Assembly (NCBI GenBank): GCA_964576715.1
Contig: CAZNWE010000025.1
Coordinates: forward strand, 1 to 48,694
Source of the DNA: SLRI01 sp964576715
Lineage (GTDB): Bacteria; Pseudomonadota; Alphaproteobacteria; Geminicoccales; Geminicoccaceae
Direction: 5' to 3'
DNA length: 48,694 bases
The position numbers were made by a program, and so were the translations under genes. Shown here in pieces: positions 1 through 7,623 of the stretch (the stretch's first letter is position 1; the number at the start of each line of letters is the position of its first letter). Under the pieces are notes generated by a model. The model was given only the letters and a program-made list of their open reading frames with translations. It had not been told where the DNA came from and searched no databases.

Positions 1-106
1 CAGGACCGGCGGCAGGCACGGAGGCTAGTGGATCGTCTATGGCACTCGCTCCCCTCGGCCGATCGGCGCGCGCCGACCGGCCGAGCGGTTGGTCATGGGA
101 AGAAAT

Positions 107-129
107 GCGGGGAGGATGATCCTCCCCGC
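107..129. repeat. REP-like palindrome, copy 1
   Basis: A perfect inverted repeat: 11-nt arms (GCGGGGAGGAT and its complement) around a single G. It is preceded by GAAGAAAT and followed by a C-rich tract. The same plan (GAAGAAT, then a G-rich palindrome with an ATGAT centre, then CCCC) occurs at 2483-2506, and the core GGAGGAT-N-ATCCTCC occurs again at 2571-2587. This suggests a dispersed palindromic repeat family rather than a terminator, since no T-run follows on either strand. Confidence 0.5.
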
Positions 130-175
130 CCCCACCGTTACTTCGGGTTGGTACGAAATCGGCGAGGGCGGCGTG

Positions 176-215
176 GTTAACGGGGGTTAAGGGTACCGGG
201 TACGCTTAACGGCAC
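176..215. repeat. Dispersed 40-bp palindromic element, copy 1
   Basis: Starts with GTTAAC and contains a near-perfect 25-bp palindrome at 186-210: 12-nt arms with one mismatch around a single G, built on GGTACC. Aligned without gaps to 24341-24380 it matches at about 30 of 40 positions, including the unbroken core GGTACCGGGTAC. Both copies lie in intergenic DNA upstream of a plus-strand gene. It could be a repeat family or a protein-binding site. Confidence 0.5.
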
Positions 216-319
216 AACGAAGACTTCTCAAACAGGCTCTTAGACCCTAGCCGCGATTCGCCATCAGGCCAACCAGCCGCGAGGCCCCGCGCCGGGTTGG
301 TCGCTGCAAATTTCCGGGC

Positions 320-350
320 TTGACCTGGAGTGTGCTCCAGCACCTAGGCT
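320..350 (+). promoter_or_regulatory. MerR-type promoter with operator dyad
   Basis: A -35 TTGACC (320-325) and a -10-like TAGGCT (345-350) are separated by 19 bp, longer than the usual 17 and typical of promoters that MerR proteins untwist. The spacer carries the dyad CTGGAG-TGTG-CTCCAG (326-341), the form used by AdhR/NmlR-class regulators. It lies 28 bp before the MerR gene, so autoregulation of that gene and its overlapping partner is likely. Confidence 0.65.
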
Positions 351-377
351 CGATGGCGTGTGGACGAAAGGTAGGCA

Positions 378-755
378 ATGAAGATCGGTCAATTGGCCCG
401 GCGTTCGGGGCTCTCGGTGGACACGATCCGGTATTACGAGCGGATCGGCTTGATGCCGAGAGCCGTTCGCGACCGGTCGAACCAGCGTGCGTACGACGAG
501 CGGGCGCTGGTCTGGATCGCGTTCGTGGCGCGGCTGAAGACGACCGGCATGCCGATCCGCGAGATGCAGCGCTACGCAGCGCTGCGCGCCGCCGGAGCCG
601 GGACGGTTGCGGAGCGGCGCGAGCTGCTGGTGCGGCATCGCGAAATGGTGCAGCGGCGGCTGACCGAGCTTCAGGACTGCCTCCACGTCCTCGACGACAA
701 GATCGCCGGCTACGGCGATGCCGCAATGGGAATGACGGATGACGATGAGGGATAA
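378..755 (+). CDS. MerR-family transcriptional regulator (AdhR/NmlR-like)
   Basis: A 125-residue DNA-binding regulator. The N-terminus MKIGQLARRSGLSVDTIRYY is the standard MerR winged-helix start, and the wing follows to about residue 70. The C-terminal part (about 75-115) is a coiled-coil dimerisation helix. There is no metal-binding cysteine cluster, which argues against a metal sensor and for the AdhR/NmlR group that responds to aldehydes or electrophiles. AAAGG lies just upstream of the ATG. Its 3' end overlaps the next gene by 17 bp, so the two are probably translated together. In Bacillus subtilis, AdhR controls a gene of the carboxymuconolactone decarboxylase family (known from the family), which fits the neighbour here. 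The inducer is inferred, not visible. Confidence 0.85.
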   Translation: MKIGQLARRSGLSVDTIRYYERIGLMPRAVRDRSNQRAYDERALVWIAFVARLKTTGMPIREMQRYAALRAAGAGTVAERRELLVRHREMVQRRLTELQDCLHVLDDKIAGYGDAAMGMTDDDEG

Positions 756-1155
756 CGTGGTGACGAAGAACGAGCGGCTGGCGCGCGGCGAGCGGCGGCT
801 AGCGGAGATCGACGGTGAGGCGGGCGAGCGGGTGGTGGCAGCCCTCGCCGACATCGCCCCCGATTTCGCCCGCTACCTGATCGAGTTCCCGTTCGGCGAC
901 ATCTATTGTCGCCCGGCGCTCGACCTGAAGAGCCGGGAGATTGCGACCATCGCAGCGCTCACCGCCATGGGCACGGCCGGGCCGCAACTGAAGGTGCATA
1001 TCGAGGCGGGGCTCAATGTCGGACTGACGGAGGAAGAGATCGTCGAGACCATCATGCAGATGGCGGTCTATGCAGGCTTCCCAGCAGCGTTGAACGGCCT
1101 GTTCGCGGCGAAGGAGGTGTTCGAGGCGCGGGGAACCGCAAGCACGCACGCGTAA
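739..1155 (+). CDS. Carboxymuconolactone decarboxylase family protein
   Basis: A 138-residue alpha-helical protein of the CMD/AhpD-like fold. The core region (about 45-125) contains KSREIATIAALTAMG, the LKVHIEAGLNVGLTEEEI segment and IMQMAVYAGFPAALN, which match the family. The AhpD CxxC pair is absent, so peroxidase activity of the AhpD kind is not supported. It overlaps the MerR gene by 17 bp; ATG at 745 or the GTG codons near 757-760 are alternative starts. As the partner of an AdhR/NmlR-type regulator it is likely induced by reactive aldehydes or electrophiles. The substrate is unknown. Confidence 0.8.
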   Translation: MTMRDNVVTKNERLARGERRLAEIDGEAGERVVAALADIAPDFARYLIEFPFGDIYCRPALDLKSREIATIAALTAMGTAGPQLKVHIEAGLNVGLTEEEIVETIMQMAVYAGFPAALNGLFAAKEVFEARGTASTHA

Positions 1156-1214
1156 TCCCGCACGACCAGCCGAGGGCGCGCGGGAGAGAACATATCCCCC
1201 GCTCGCTTTCTTGC

Positions 1215-2453
1215 TCAGCTTTTCAGCATTGCCGCGATATCGATGCGATCCACCGTCTGCTCTTCCTTGGTGTCGAGGTTGCGGAGCTTGAGTATGCCGG
1301 CCGCCAGTTCCTCGTCGCCGAGCGAGACGGCGAAGCGGGCATTGGCGCGGTCGGCCCGCTTCATGCGCTGGCCGGGCTTGCCGCGAAAGGCGAGCTCGAC
1401 GGCGATCCCGGCATGGCGCAGTTCGCTTGCGAGCTTCCTCGCCTCGGCCTCGGCGGCCTCGCCGATCGGCACGATGGCGACCGGCCGCGGCTCCGCCGGC
1501 TCGTTGGCGGCAAGGAGGGCCAGCCGCTCGACGCCGGCGGCCCAGCCCACACCCGGCGTCGGCGGCCCGCCGATCTCCTCGACGAGGCCGTCATAGCGGC
1601 CGCCGGCGATGACGGCCCCCTGCGCCCCGAGCGCTGTAGTGGTGAACTCGAAGGCGGTGTGGGTGTAGTAGTCGAGGCCGCGCACCAGGCGCTCGTTGAG
1701 GCTGTAGGCGATGCCGAGCTCATCAAGGCCGTCCTTGACCGCCCTGAAGAAATCCAGGCTCGCCTGGTTCAAGGAGTCTTCGAGCCGCGGTGCCTCGCGG
1801 ACGATCGCCCGGTCGCCCTCGTCCTTGCTGTCAAGGATCCGCATCGGGTTGCGCTCGAGGCGGAGTCGACCGTCCTCGGAGAGCCGGTCGCGAAAGCTCT
1901 CGAGATAGCTCACCAGCTTTTGGCGGTAGGCCATCCGGCTCTCGGGATCGCCCAGGGTGTTGAGCTCGAGGGTCACCTGATCGGCGATGCAGAGCCGCTC
2001 GAGGAGCTGCGCCCCGATGGCGATCACCTCGACGTCGCCCAAGGGTTCGGGTGCGCCGATCAGCTCGACGCCGATCTGGTGGAACTGGCGCAAGCGGCCC
2101 TTCTGCGGCCGTTCGTAGCGGAACATGGGCCCGGCATAGAAGAGCTTGAGCGGCAGGGCCTGGAGCATGCCGCCCGAGATCACCGCACGCGCCACCGCGG
2201 CCGTGTTCTCCGGCCTTAGCGTCAGGCTGTCGCCGCCCCGGTCCTCGAAGGTGTACATCTCCTTGGTCACGACGTCCGAGGTGTCACCGAGGCTGCGCTT
2301 GAAGACCTCGGTGAATTCGAAGATCGGGGTCTGGATCTCCTCGTAGCCGTAGAGCCGGGCGGTCTCGCGACCCGTGTCGATCACATGACGATGGCGCCGG
2401 ATGGTCTCGCCGTAGAGGTCGTGCGTGCCGCGTACCGGCCGGATCGTGGCCAT
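1215..2453 (-). CDS. hisS: Histidyl-tRNA synthetase
   Basis: A 412-residue class II aminoacyl-tRNA synthetase that charges tRNA-His in the cytoplasm. Visible motifs in order: RGTHD near the start, motif 2 in FRYERPQKGRLRQFHQ, the histidine-binding LVRGLDYYTHTAFEF, AGGRYDGL and motif 3 around GVGWAAGVERLAL, then a C-terminal anticodon-binding domain from about residue 325. Length is normal for bacterial HisRS. It is the last gene of the minus-strand run after ispG, 144 bp away, and two palindromes of a repeat family fill that spacer. It faces the carboxymuconolactone decarboxylase-like gene across 59 bp. Confidence 0.97.
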   Translation of the reverse strand: MATIRPVRGTHDLYGETIRRHRHVIDTGRETARLYGYEEIQTPIFEFTEVFKRSLGDTSDVVTKEMYTFEDRGGDSLTLRPENTAAVARAVISGGMLQALPLKLFYAGPMFRYERPQKGRLRQFHQIGVELIGAPEPLGDVEVIAIGAQLLERLCIADQVTLELNTLGDPESRMAYRQKLVSYLESFRDRLSEDGRLRLERNPMRILDSKDEGDRAIVREAPRLEDSLNQASLDFFRAVKDGLDELGIAYSLNERLVRGLDYYTHTAFEFTTTALGAQGAVIAGGRYDGLVEEIGGPPTPGVGWAAGVERLALLAANEPAEPRPVAIVPIGEAAEAEARKLASELRHAGIAVELAFRGKPGQRMKRADRANARFAVSLGDEELAAGILKLRNLDTKEEQTVDRIDIAAMLKS

Positions 2454-2482
2454 GGGCCGGTCTCTCCAACTCGAGGAAGAAT

Positions 2483-2506
2483 GCGGGGGAAATGATTTCC
2501 CCCCGC
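2483..2506. repeat. REP-like palindrome, copy 2
   Basis: Arms GCGGGGGAAAT (2483-2493) and its complement (2495-2506, one extra C) around a single G. It is preceded by GAAGAA, as is copy 1 at 107-129. It sits in the ispG-hisS spacer on the plus-strand side, about 65 bp from copy 3 in opposite relation, as in a two-palindrome element. Confidence 0.45.
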
Positions 2507-2570
2507 GCCCCCTCGGGACTTTGCGGTGGCGCCTGTCACGAGCACAGGTGCAAAATTTCGGTGGGGTGCT

Positions 2571-2587
2571 GGGAGGATCATCCTCCC
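2571..2587. repeat. REP-like palindrome, copy 3
   Basis: A perfect 17-bp palindrome GGGAGGAT-C-ATCCTCCC between ispG and hisS. On the minus strand it is followed by AGCACCCCACCG, close to the GCCCCCACCG that follows copy 1. The similarity therefore extends beyond the palindrome itself. Confidence 0.5.
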
Positions 2588-2597
2588 TGCATGCTTG

Positions 2598-3833
2598 TCA
2601 AGCGGCGCGCTTGCCGAAGCGTTCCTCGACGTAGCGCTCGACCATCGCCTGGAATTCCTGGGCGATGCCGTCGCCTCTCAGCGTCGCGGCCTTCTCGCCG
2701 TCGATGAAGACGGGGGCCACAGGCGACTCACCGGTGCCCGGCAGGCTGATACCGATATCGGCGTGCTTGCTCTCGCCCGGACCGTTGACGATGCAGCCCA
2801 TGACCGCGACCTTGAGGGTCTCGACGCCCTGGTAGCGCTCTTTCCACACGGGCATCTGCACGGCAAGGTAGCCCTCGATCTGCTGCGCGAGTTCCTGGAA
2901 GAAGGTGCTGGTGGTGCGGCCACAGCCGGGACAGGCGGCGACCTCTGGCGCGAAGGTCCTGAGGCCGAGCGACTGCAGGATCTCCTGGCAGACCTTGACC
3001 TCGGTGGTCCGGGTTTCGCCTGGCTTCGGGGTCAAGGAGCAGCGGATGGTATCGCCGATGCCGTCCATCAGCAGCACCGAAAGCGCGGCGGCACTGGCCG
3101 CCACACCCTTCGTACCCATGCCGGCCTCGGTGAGGCCGAGATGCAGCGCGTAGGTGGAACGCCGGGCGAGTTCGCGGTAGACGGCGATGAGGTCAGGGAC
3201 CCGGCTCACCTTGGCCGAGATGACGATCCGGTCGGCACCGAGGCCCATGCGCTCGGCATGGACGGCACTCTCGAGCGCCGAGCGGACGAGGGCCTCGCGG
3301 AGCACGAAATCGGCACTCTCGGGTTCGGCCTTGGCCGCGTTCTCGTCCATCAGCCTGGCCGCCAGCGCCTGGTCGAGCGAGCCCCAGTTGACGCCGATCC
3401 GCACCGGCCGGTCATGCTGGAGGGCGGCCTCGATCATCGCCTCGAACTGCTTGTCGCGCTTGTCGCCGAAGCCGACATTGCCGGGATTGATCCTGAGCTT
3501 GGCGAGGCTGGGCCCGAGCTCCGGCACGGCGGCCAGGAGCCGGTGGCCGTTATAGTGGAAGTCGCCGACGATCGGCACCTGGTGGCCCAAAAGATCGAGG
3601 CGCTCGCGCAGCCGCGGCACGGCGCGGGCGGCTGCCTCGTCATTCACCGTCACGCGAACGATCTCGGAGCCGGCTTTGGCAAGCTCGATCACCTGCCGGC
3701 AGGTACTCTCGAGATCGGAGGTGTCGGTGTTGGTCATCGACTGGACGACGACCGGGGCGCCGCCGCCGATGGAGACGTCACCGACCTTGACGGCCGTGGT
3801 GCGGTGGCGGCGGGGCTCGGCCAGGGCGACCAT
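2598..3833 (-). CDS. ispG: 4-hydroxy-3-methylbut-2-enyl-diphosphate synthase
   Basis: A 411-residue GcpE enzyme that reduces methylerythritol cyclodiphosphate to HMBPP in the MEP isoprenoid pathway, using a [4Fe-4S] cluster. The cluster ligands are visible as Cys301 and Cys304 in CPGCGRT and Cys347 in VMGCIVNGPGES. The N-terminal TIM-barrel part shows VVVQSMTNTDT, VGDFHYNG and KLRINPGNVG. Only 16 bp separate it from the upstream rodZ-like gene on the same strand, so they are probably cotranscribed. Length is typical for the bacterial two-domain form. Confidence 0.97.
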   Translation of the reverse strand: MVALAEPRRHRTTAVKVGDVSIGGGAPVVVQSMTNTDTSDLESTCRQVIELAKAGSEIVRVTVNDEAAARAVPRLRERLDLLGHQVPIVGDFHYNGHRLLAAVPELGPSLAKLRINPGNVGFGDKRDKQFEAMIEAALQHDRPVRIGVNWGSLDQALAARLMDENAAKAEPESADFVLREALVRSALESAVHAERMGLGADRIVISAKVSRVPDLIAVYRELARRSTYALHLGLTEAGMGTKGVAASAAALSVLLMDGIGDTIRCSLTPKPGETRTTEVKVCQEILQSLGLRTFAPEVAACPGCGRTTSTFFQELAQQIEGYLAVQMPVWKERYQGVETLKVAVMGCIVNGPGESKHADIGISLPGTGESPVAPVFIDGEKAATLRGDGIAQEFQAMVERYVEERFGKRAA

Positions 3834-3849
3834 GCAGCTCGGACTCCCT

Positions 3850-5247
3850 TCAGCGCGGGGTGGCGAGCGCTTCAGGCGTCAAGGCAACGCCGCGCCGCAC
3901 CGCGCCGCTCTCACCCAGCAACCCGAAATTACGGCCATCGACCCAGACCTCCAGCCCGCCCGCATTGCCGGTCCAGAGTGCCAAATCGTCGCGATCGGGG
4001 ATCTCGAAACGCTGGCCGGGCTCGAGCGTGGTGCTGCGCATGTAGTCACGGCTCGGGCTCTGCACCTGAATCCAGCTGGCCTCGCGGGCGAGCAGCACGA
4101 CCCGGCCGGATGCTGCGCTCACCGTCGCGGCGGTGGTCTCGCCGGCCGCCCGGTCGGACGCGGCGGCGTTGTCGCCAGCCGGGTCCGGCTGCAACCCGGC
4201 CAGGAGTTCGCCCACCGTGCCGCCATCCGGTCGCTCGCTGTCGAGCCGACGCAAGGCGGCGTCGCGCTCGGCTTCGGCATCGAGTGCCAGGGCGGCGAGC
4301 GCATCGTCGCCGCCGCCCGGTGCGGCACTCTGCTCTGCGGTCGTCGGGCGGTCGATCGCCGCGGTCGGTGCCAGCGCGGCGACCTCGCGGTGGCGATCGG
4401 CGGACGTCAGGGTGGCAGTGGCGAGCGGTGTACCGCTTTGCATCTCGCGCGCCTGCAAGCCGGCGAGCGACGGCGAGCGATCGACCACCGGACTGCCCGC
4501 CGCGACGTTGTTGCTCGGGCCGGTGCCGAGCCGCGGCCGGGCCGCCGAGGCGGCGGCGCTGTCCTCGGCAACCAGCTTCTCCAGCGGTTCGGCCACTTGC
4601 GGGCCCGCCCCCGAGGCGGCGGCCTCGTCGTCGAACAGACGTGCCGCATACTGGCCGATCTCGCCCGGCACCGCCTTGACGCGCCCGAACAGCTGCTCGC
4701 CGGACTGTGCGGCGAACCAGCCGAGATAGGCAACCCCGGCGAGCGTCAACGCGGCCGCGACCATGGCGAGGCTCGGCAGGCGGTTCTCGGGTGCCGGCTC
4801 GCGGACCTTGAGCGTGCCGGCTTGCGTCTGCGCCCAGACGTTCAGGCCGCGAACGAGCTCGGTGCCGTCGTAGCCGAGATGGTCGGCATAGGTGCGCAGG
4901 AAACCCATGGCGTAGGTGCGCCCGGGCATCGCGGCGAGGTCGCCCTCCTCCAACGCGAACAGGTAGGAGGGCTTGATCCGGAGATAGTCGGCGACGTCGT
5001 ACAGATCTTCGCCGCGCTGCTGACGGGCTTCGCGCAGATGGCGGCCGATGTCGACGAGACGTTCGGCGACAGCATCGACGGCCGGATCGAGATCAGGCGA
5101 GCTGCGAGACACGGTCGGGTCAGCGCCCCAAGGCAAGAGGTCGGCGAGGCTGCGGACGAGGCACCGTCCCCGGCCCGCCCGCACCCTCGAGATCGTCGAT
5201 CGAAACGCACCGCCTGCATAGCAAAGCCGCGCCGCTGAGCCAAACAC
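3850..5247 (-). CDS. RodZ-like HTH and DUF4115 membrane protein
   Basis: A 465-residue protein with RodZ architecture: an N-terminal helix-turn-helix domain (about 66-130, IGRHLREARQQRGEDLYDVA then GRTYAMGFLRTYADHLG), one membrane segment (about 158-180), a long Ala/Pro-rich linker, and a C-terminal DUF4115 beta domain (about 383-455). RodZ connects MreB to the elongation machinery in rod-shaped cells; that role is inferred from architecture. The first 60 residues are basic and low in complexity, so the true start may be internal, for example the GTG at 5112 (residue 46). The position directly before ispG recurs in many proteobacteria. Confidence 0.85.
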   Translation of the reverse strand: MFGSAARLCYAGGAFRSTISRVRAGRGRCLVRSLADLLPWGADPTVSRSSPDLDPAVDAVAERLVDIGRHLREARQQRGEDLYDVADYLRIKPSYLFALEEGDLAAMPGRTYAMGFLRTYADHLGYDGTELVRGLNVWAQTQAGTLKVREPAPENRLPSLAMVAAALTLAGVAYLGWFAAQSGEQLFGRVKAVPGEIGQYAARLFDDEAAASGAGPQVAEPLEKLVAEDSAAASAARPRLGTGPSNNVAAGSPVVDRSPSLAGLQAREMQSGTPLATATLTSADRHREVAALAPTAAIDRPTTAEQSAAPGGGDDALAALALDAEAERDAALRRLDSERPDGGTVGELLAGLQPDPAGDNAAASDRAAGETTAATVSAASGRVVLLAREASWIQVQSPSRDYMRSTTLEPGQRFEIPDRDDLALWTGNAGGLEVWVDGRNFGLLGESGAVRRGVALTPEALATPR

Positions 5248-5290
5248 GTATCGCCCGGCCGCCCCGACAAAAATGCCCCGCCGGCGGCGA

Positions 5291-7621
5291 TCACGGGCTC
5301 CGCAAGGTGCTTTCGGGCAAAATCACGTCGTGATCGTGTGCATAGGCAAGAAGATGACGGCGCAGACTGTGATCGGCTTGCCCCAGCCAGCGACCGAGGT
5401 AAGCCGCCAGCGCCCCGGCATCAAGGGAACGGAGCATCGCCTTGACCGGGCCGATCTGCGCCGGCGACAGCGACAGCCGACGAATCCCGAGCCCGGCCAG
5501 GGCCATGGCCTCGATCGGCCGACTCGCCATCTCGCCGCACACCCCGAGGGCCACGCCAGCGGCGCGGCATTCCTCGACCAGGGCGCGGATGAATGACAGG
5601 GCCGGCGGCGAGAGCACGTCGTAGCGCTCGCTCAAAGCCGGCGAGCCGCGGTCGCAGGCGAACAGGAACTGCAGGAGATCGTTGGAGCCGATCGAAAGAA
5701 AATCGATTTCGTGCAGCAGCGTCTTCAACTGCCAGTACAGCGACGGCACCTCCATCATGGCGCCGACCTCGATCCGCTCCGGCAGCGCCTGACCGGCCGC
5801 CAGCGCCCGGTTGCGCTCCAGCTCGAGCAGCCGCTTGGCCGCTTTGAGCTCGGCCACCTCGGCGACCATCGGGAACATGATCTGCAGCAACGGCCGGCCG
5901 GCGGCGGCCTTGAGTAGGGCGCGCAGCTGATGGCGCAGCAGTGCCGGCCGGTCGAGGGTCAATCTGAGGGCCCGCCAGCCCATGGCCGGGTTCTCCTCGG
6001 CCGGCATCCGCCAATAGGGCAGCTGCTTGTCGCTGCCGACATCGAGGGTGCGAAAGGCGACTGGCTTGCCGCCGGCCCGCTCGAGGACTTCGGCATAGTA
6101 ATCGGCCTGCATGCTCGGATCGCGGAAGTCCGGCCGCGACATGAAGGCGAGCTCGGTACGGAAGAGCCCAACGCCGGCGGCGCCGGTGGCCGCGAGCTCG
6201 CCGAGATCGATGAGAAAACCCGCATTGATCATGAGCTCGAGGCGGATGCCGTCCTTGGTGACCGCCGGCTGGTCCTTGAGGCTGTCGAAGATGCGCCGGC
6301 GCTCCTGCCGGGCGCGCATCGCCGACTGGAAGGCGTCTAGCACATCCTCGCCCGGGCGGATCAGCACCTGGCCGTGCTCGGCGTCGAGCGCCAACAGGTC
6401 GCCGCCGTCGATCTCAGCCATGGCGCGGCCGACCCGACCGAGCATCGGCAGGTCGAAGGCACGGGCGACGATGGTCACGTGCGCGGTGGTCGAGCCCTCC
6501 TCGAGCACGATGCCCTGGATCTTGGTGTGGTCATAGTCGATGAGATCGGCGGCCGAGAGGTTGCGGGCCACGATGATCGAGCCCGCCGGCATCATCTTGG
6601 CCTCGGCACCGCTGTCGCGGCCGGCGAGAAAGCGCAGCAGGCGCTCGGCCAGGTCCTCGAGGTCGAGCAGCCGCTCGCGCAGATAGTGGTCGTTGGTGTG
6701 GCCGATGCGGACCCGCGTCTCCTCCTGCACGCGCTTGACTGCGGCCTCAGCGGAAAGACCGGTGTCGATCGCTTCCCGCATCCGCCGCCGCCAGCCGCTG
6801 TCGTGAGCGAACATCCGGTAGGTCTCGAGCACGTCGAGATGCTCGCCGGCACCCAGATCGGCGCGCTCGAGCATGCGATCGAGCGACTGGCGCAGGCCCT
6901 CGATCGCGGTCTCGAGGCGCTCCGCCTCGCGGCTGGGATCGTCGGCGAGCAGCCGGGTGATCTCGACCCGCGCGGCGTGCAGCCAGGCCCGGCCGACGGC
7001 GATGCCTTCGACCAGCCGCTGACCCTCGAGCCGGCGCTGCTCGCGCTCGAGGCCGGTTAGATCGGCATAGCGCTCGCGATCGACCAGGTCGCCCGCGGCC
7101 AGCATCTCGGCGAGAACCGAGGCGATGATCTGCAGCGCCTCGACCTCGTCCTCGCCGTAGCGCTTCCGGGCCGTGTTCTGAACCACCAGGACGCCGAGCA
7201 CCCGGCCACCGCGCAACACCGGCACGCCGAGGAAGGAGTGGTAGAGATCCTCGCCGGTCTCCGGAAAATAGGCGAAGTTCGGGTGGGCCTGGGCGTTGTC
7301 GGTGTTGATGATGTCGCCCGATGCGGCGATCGTCCCGACCAGGCCCTCGCCCACGCCCATGCGGATCCGATGCACCGCCTCGCGCGCCAGGCCCTCGGTG
7401 GCGAACAGCTCGAGCACGTCGCCGGCCCGCAGCGCGTAGATCGAGCAGACCTCGGCGACGAGATTGGCCGCGATCAGCCGCACGATGCGGTCGAGCCGTG
7501 CCTGCCGGTCGACCGGCAGGGCCACCACCTCGACCATGCGACGGAGCAGCTGCCGGGCGCTGGAGAGCTCGGCGCTACGCCGCTCGCCGCCGCCCTCCGT
7601 GCCGCGCCGTGCGGCCGGCAT
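5291..7621 (-). CDS. ptsP: PEP-protein phosphotransferase PtsP (enzyme I Ntr)
   Basis: A 776-residue first enzyme of the nitrogen-related phosphotransferase system, which passes phosphate from PEP to the NPr protein. An N-terminal GAF domain (about 30-170) precedes the PEP-utiliser domains. The phosphorylated histidine is His381 in GSTTAHVTIVARAFDLPMLG. The C-terminal PEP-binding barrel shows FRTLDVGSDKQLPYW, FPMVAEV, GAMMEVPS, SIGSNDLLQF and VCGEMAS. The ATG lies 2 bp after the stop of the nitronate monooxygenase gene, so translation is probably coupled. PtsP next to lysC is a common alphaproteobacterial order. Confidence 0.95.
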   Translation of the reverse strand: MPAARRGTEGGGERRSAELSSARQLLRRMVEVVALPVDRQARLDRIVRLIAANLVAEVCSIYALRAGDVLELFATEGLAREAVHRIRMGVGEGLVGTIAASGDIINTDNAQAHPNFAYFPETGEDLYHSFLGVPVLRGGRVLGVLVVQNTARKRYGEDEVEALQIIASVLAEMLAAGDLVDRERYADLTGLEREQRRLEGQRLVEGIAVGRAWLHAARVEITRLLADDPSREAERLETAIEGLRQSLDRMLERADLGAGEHLDVLETYRMFAHDSGWRRRMREAIDTGLSAEAAVKRVQEETRVRIGHTNDHYLRERLLDLEDLAERLLRFLAGRDSGAEAKMMPAGSIIVARNLSAADLIDYDHTKIQGIVLEEGSTTAHVTIVARAFDLPMLGRVGRAMAEIDGGDLLALDAEHGQVLIRPGEDVLDAFQSAMRARQERRRIFDSLKDQPAVTKDGIRLELMINAGFLIDLGELAATGAAGVGLFRTELAFMSRPDFRDPSMQADYYAEVLERAGGKPVAFRTLDVGSDKQLPYWRMPAEENPAMGWRALRLTLDRPALLRHQLRALLKAAAGRPLLQIMFPMVAEVAELKAAKRLLELERNRALAAGQALPERIEVGAMMEVPSLYWQLKTLLHEIDFLSIGSNDLLQFLFACDRGSPALSERYDVLSPPALSFIRALVEECRAAGVALGVCGEMASRPIEAMALAGLGIRRLSLSPAQIGPVKAMLRSLDAGALAAYLGRWLGQADHSLRRHLLAYAHDHDVILPESTLRSP

Positions 7622-7623
7622 CG

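Larger units (their letters stand above)
1..377. other. Intergenic region upstream of the MerR gene
   Basis: No convincing gene is visible here. The stretch holds an imperfect hairpin at 54-85 (13-nt arms with one mismatch, no T-run), a perfect 23-bp palindrome at 107-129, a 40-bp repeat element at 176-215 that recurs at 24341-24380, and the MerR-type promoter at 320-350. The left end may be the tail of an intergenic region belonging to a gene outside the window. Confidence 0.6.

Noticed and set aside
54..85. Imperfect hairpin as a terminator
   Set aside because: One mismatch in the stem, no T-run on either strand, and no upstream gene visible.
176..190. CtrA site (TTAA-N7-TTAA), also considered at 17833-17847
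   Set aside because: The first has 6 bp between half sites and the second has a mismatched half site; both fit the repeat or chance better.
2526..4679. Long plus-strand open frame opposite ispG and rodZ (similar ones at 7321-8772 and opposite dnaK at 33868-35979)
   Set aside because: They are antisense to well-recognised genes, show no domain and are Arg/Pro/Ala-rich; high GC in third codon positions leaves antisense frames open.
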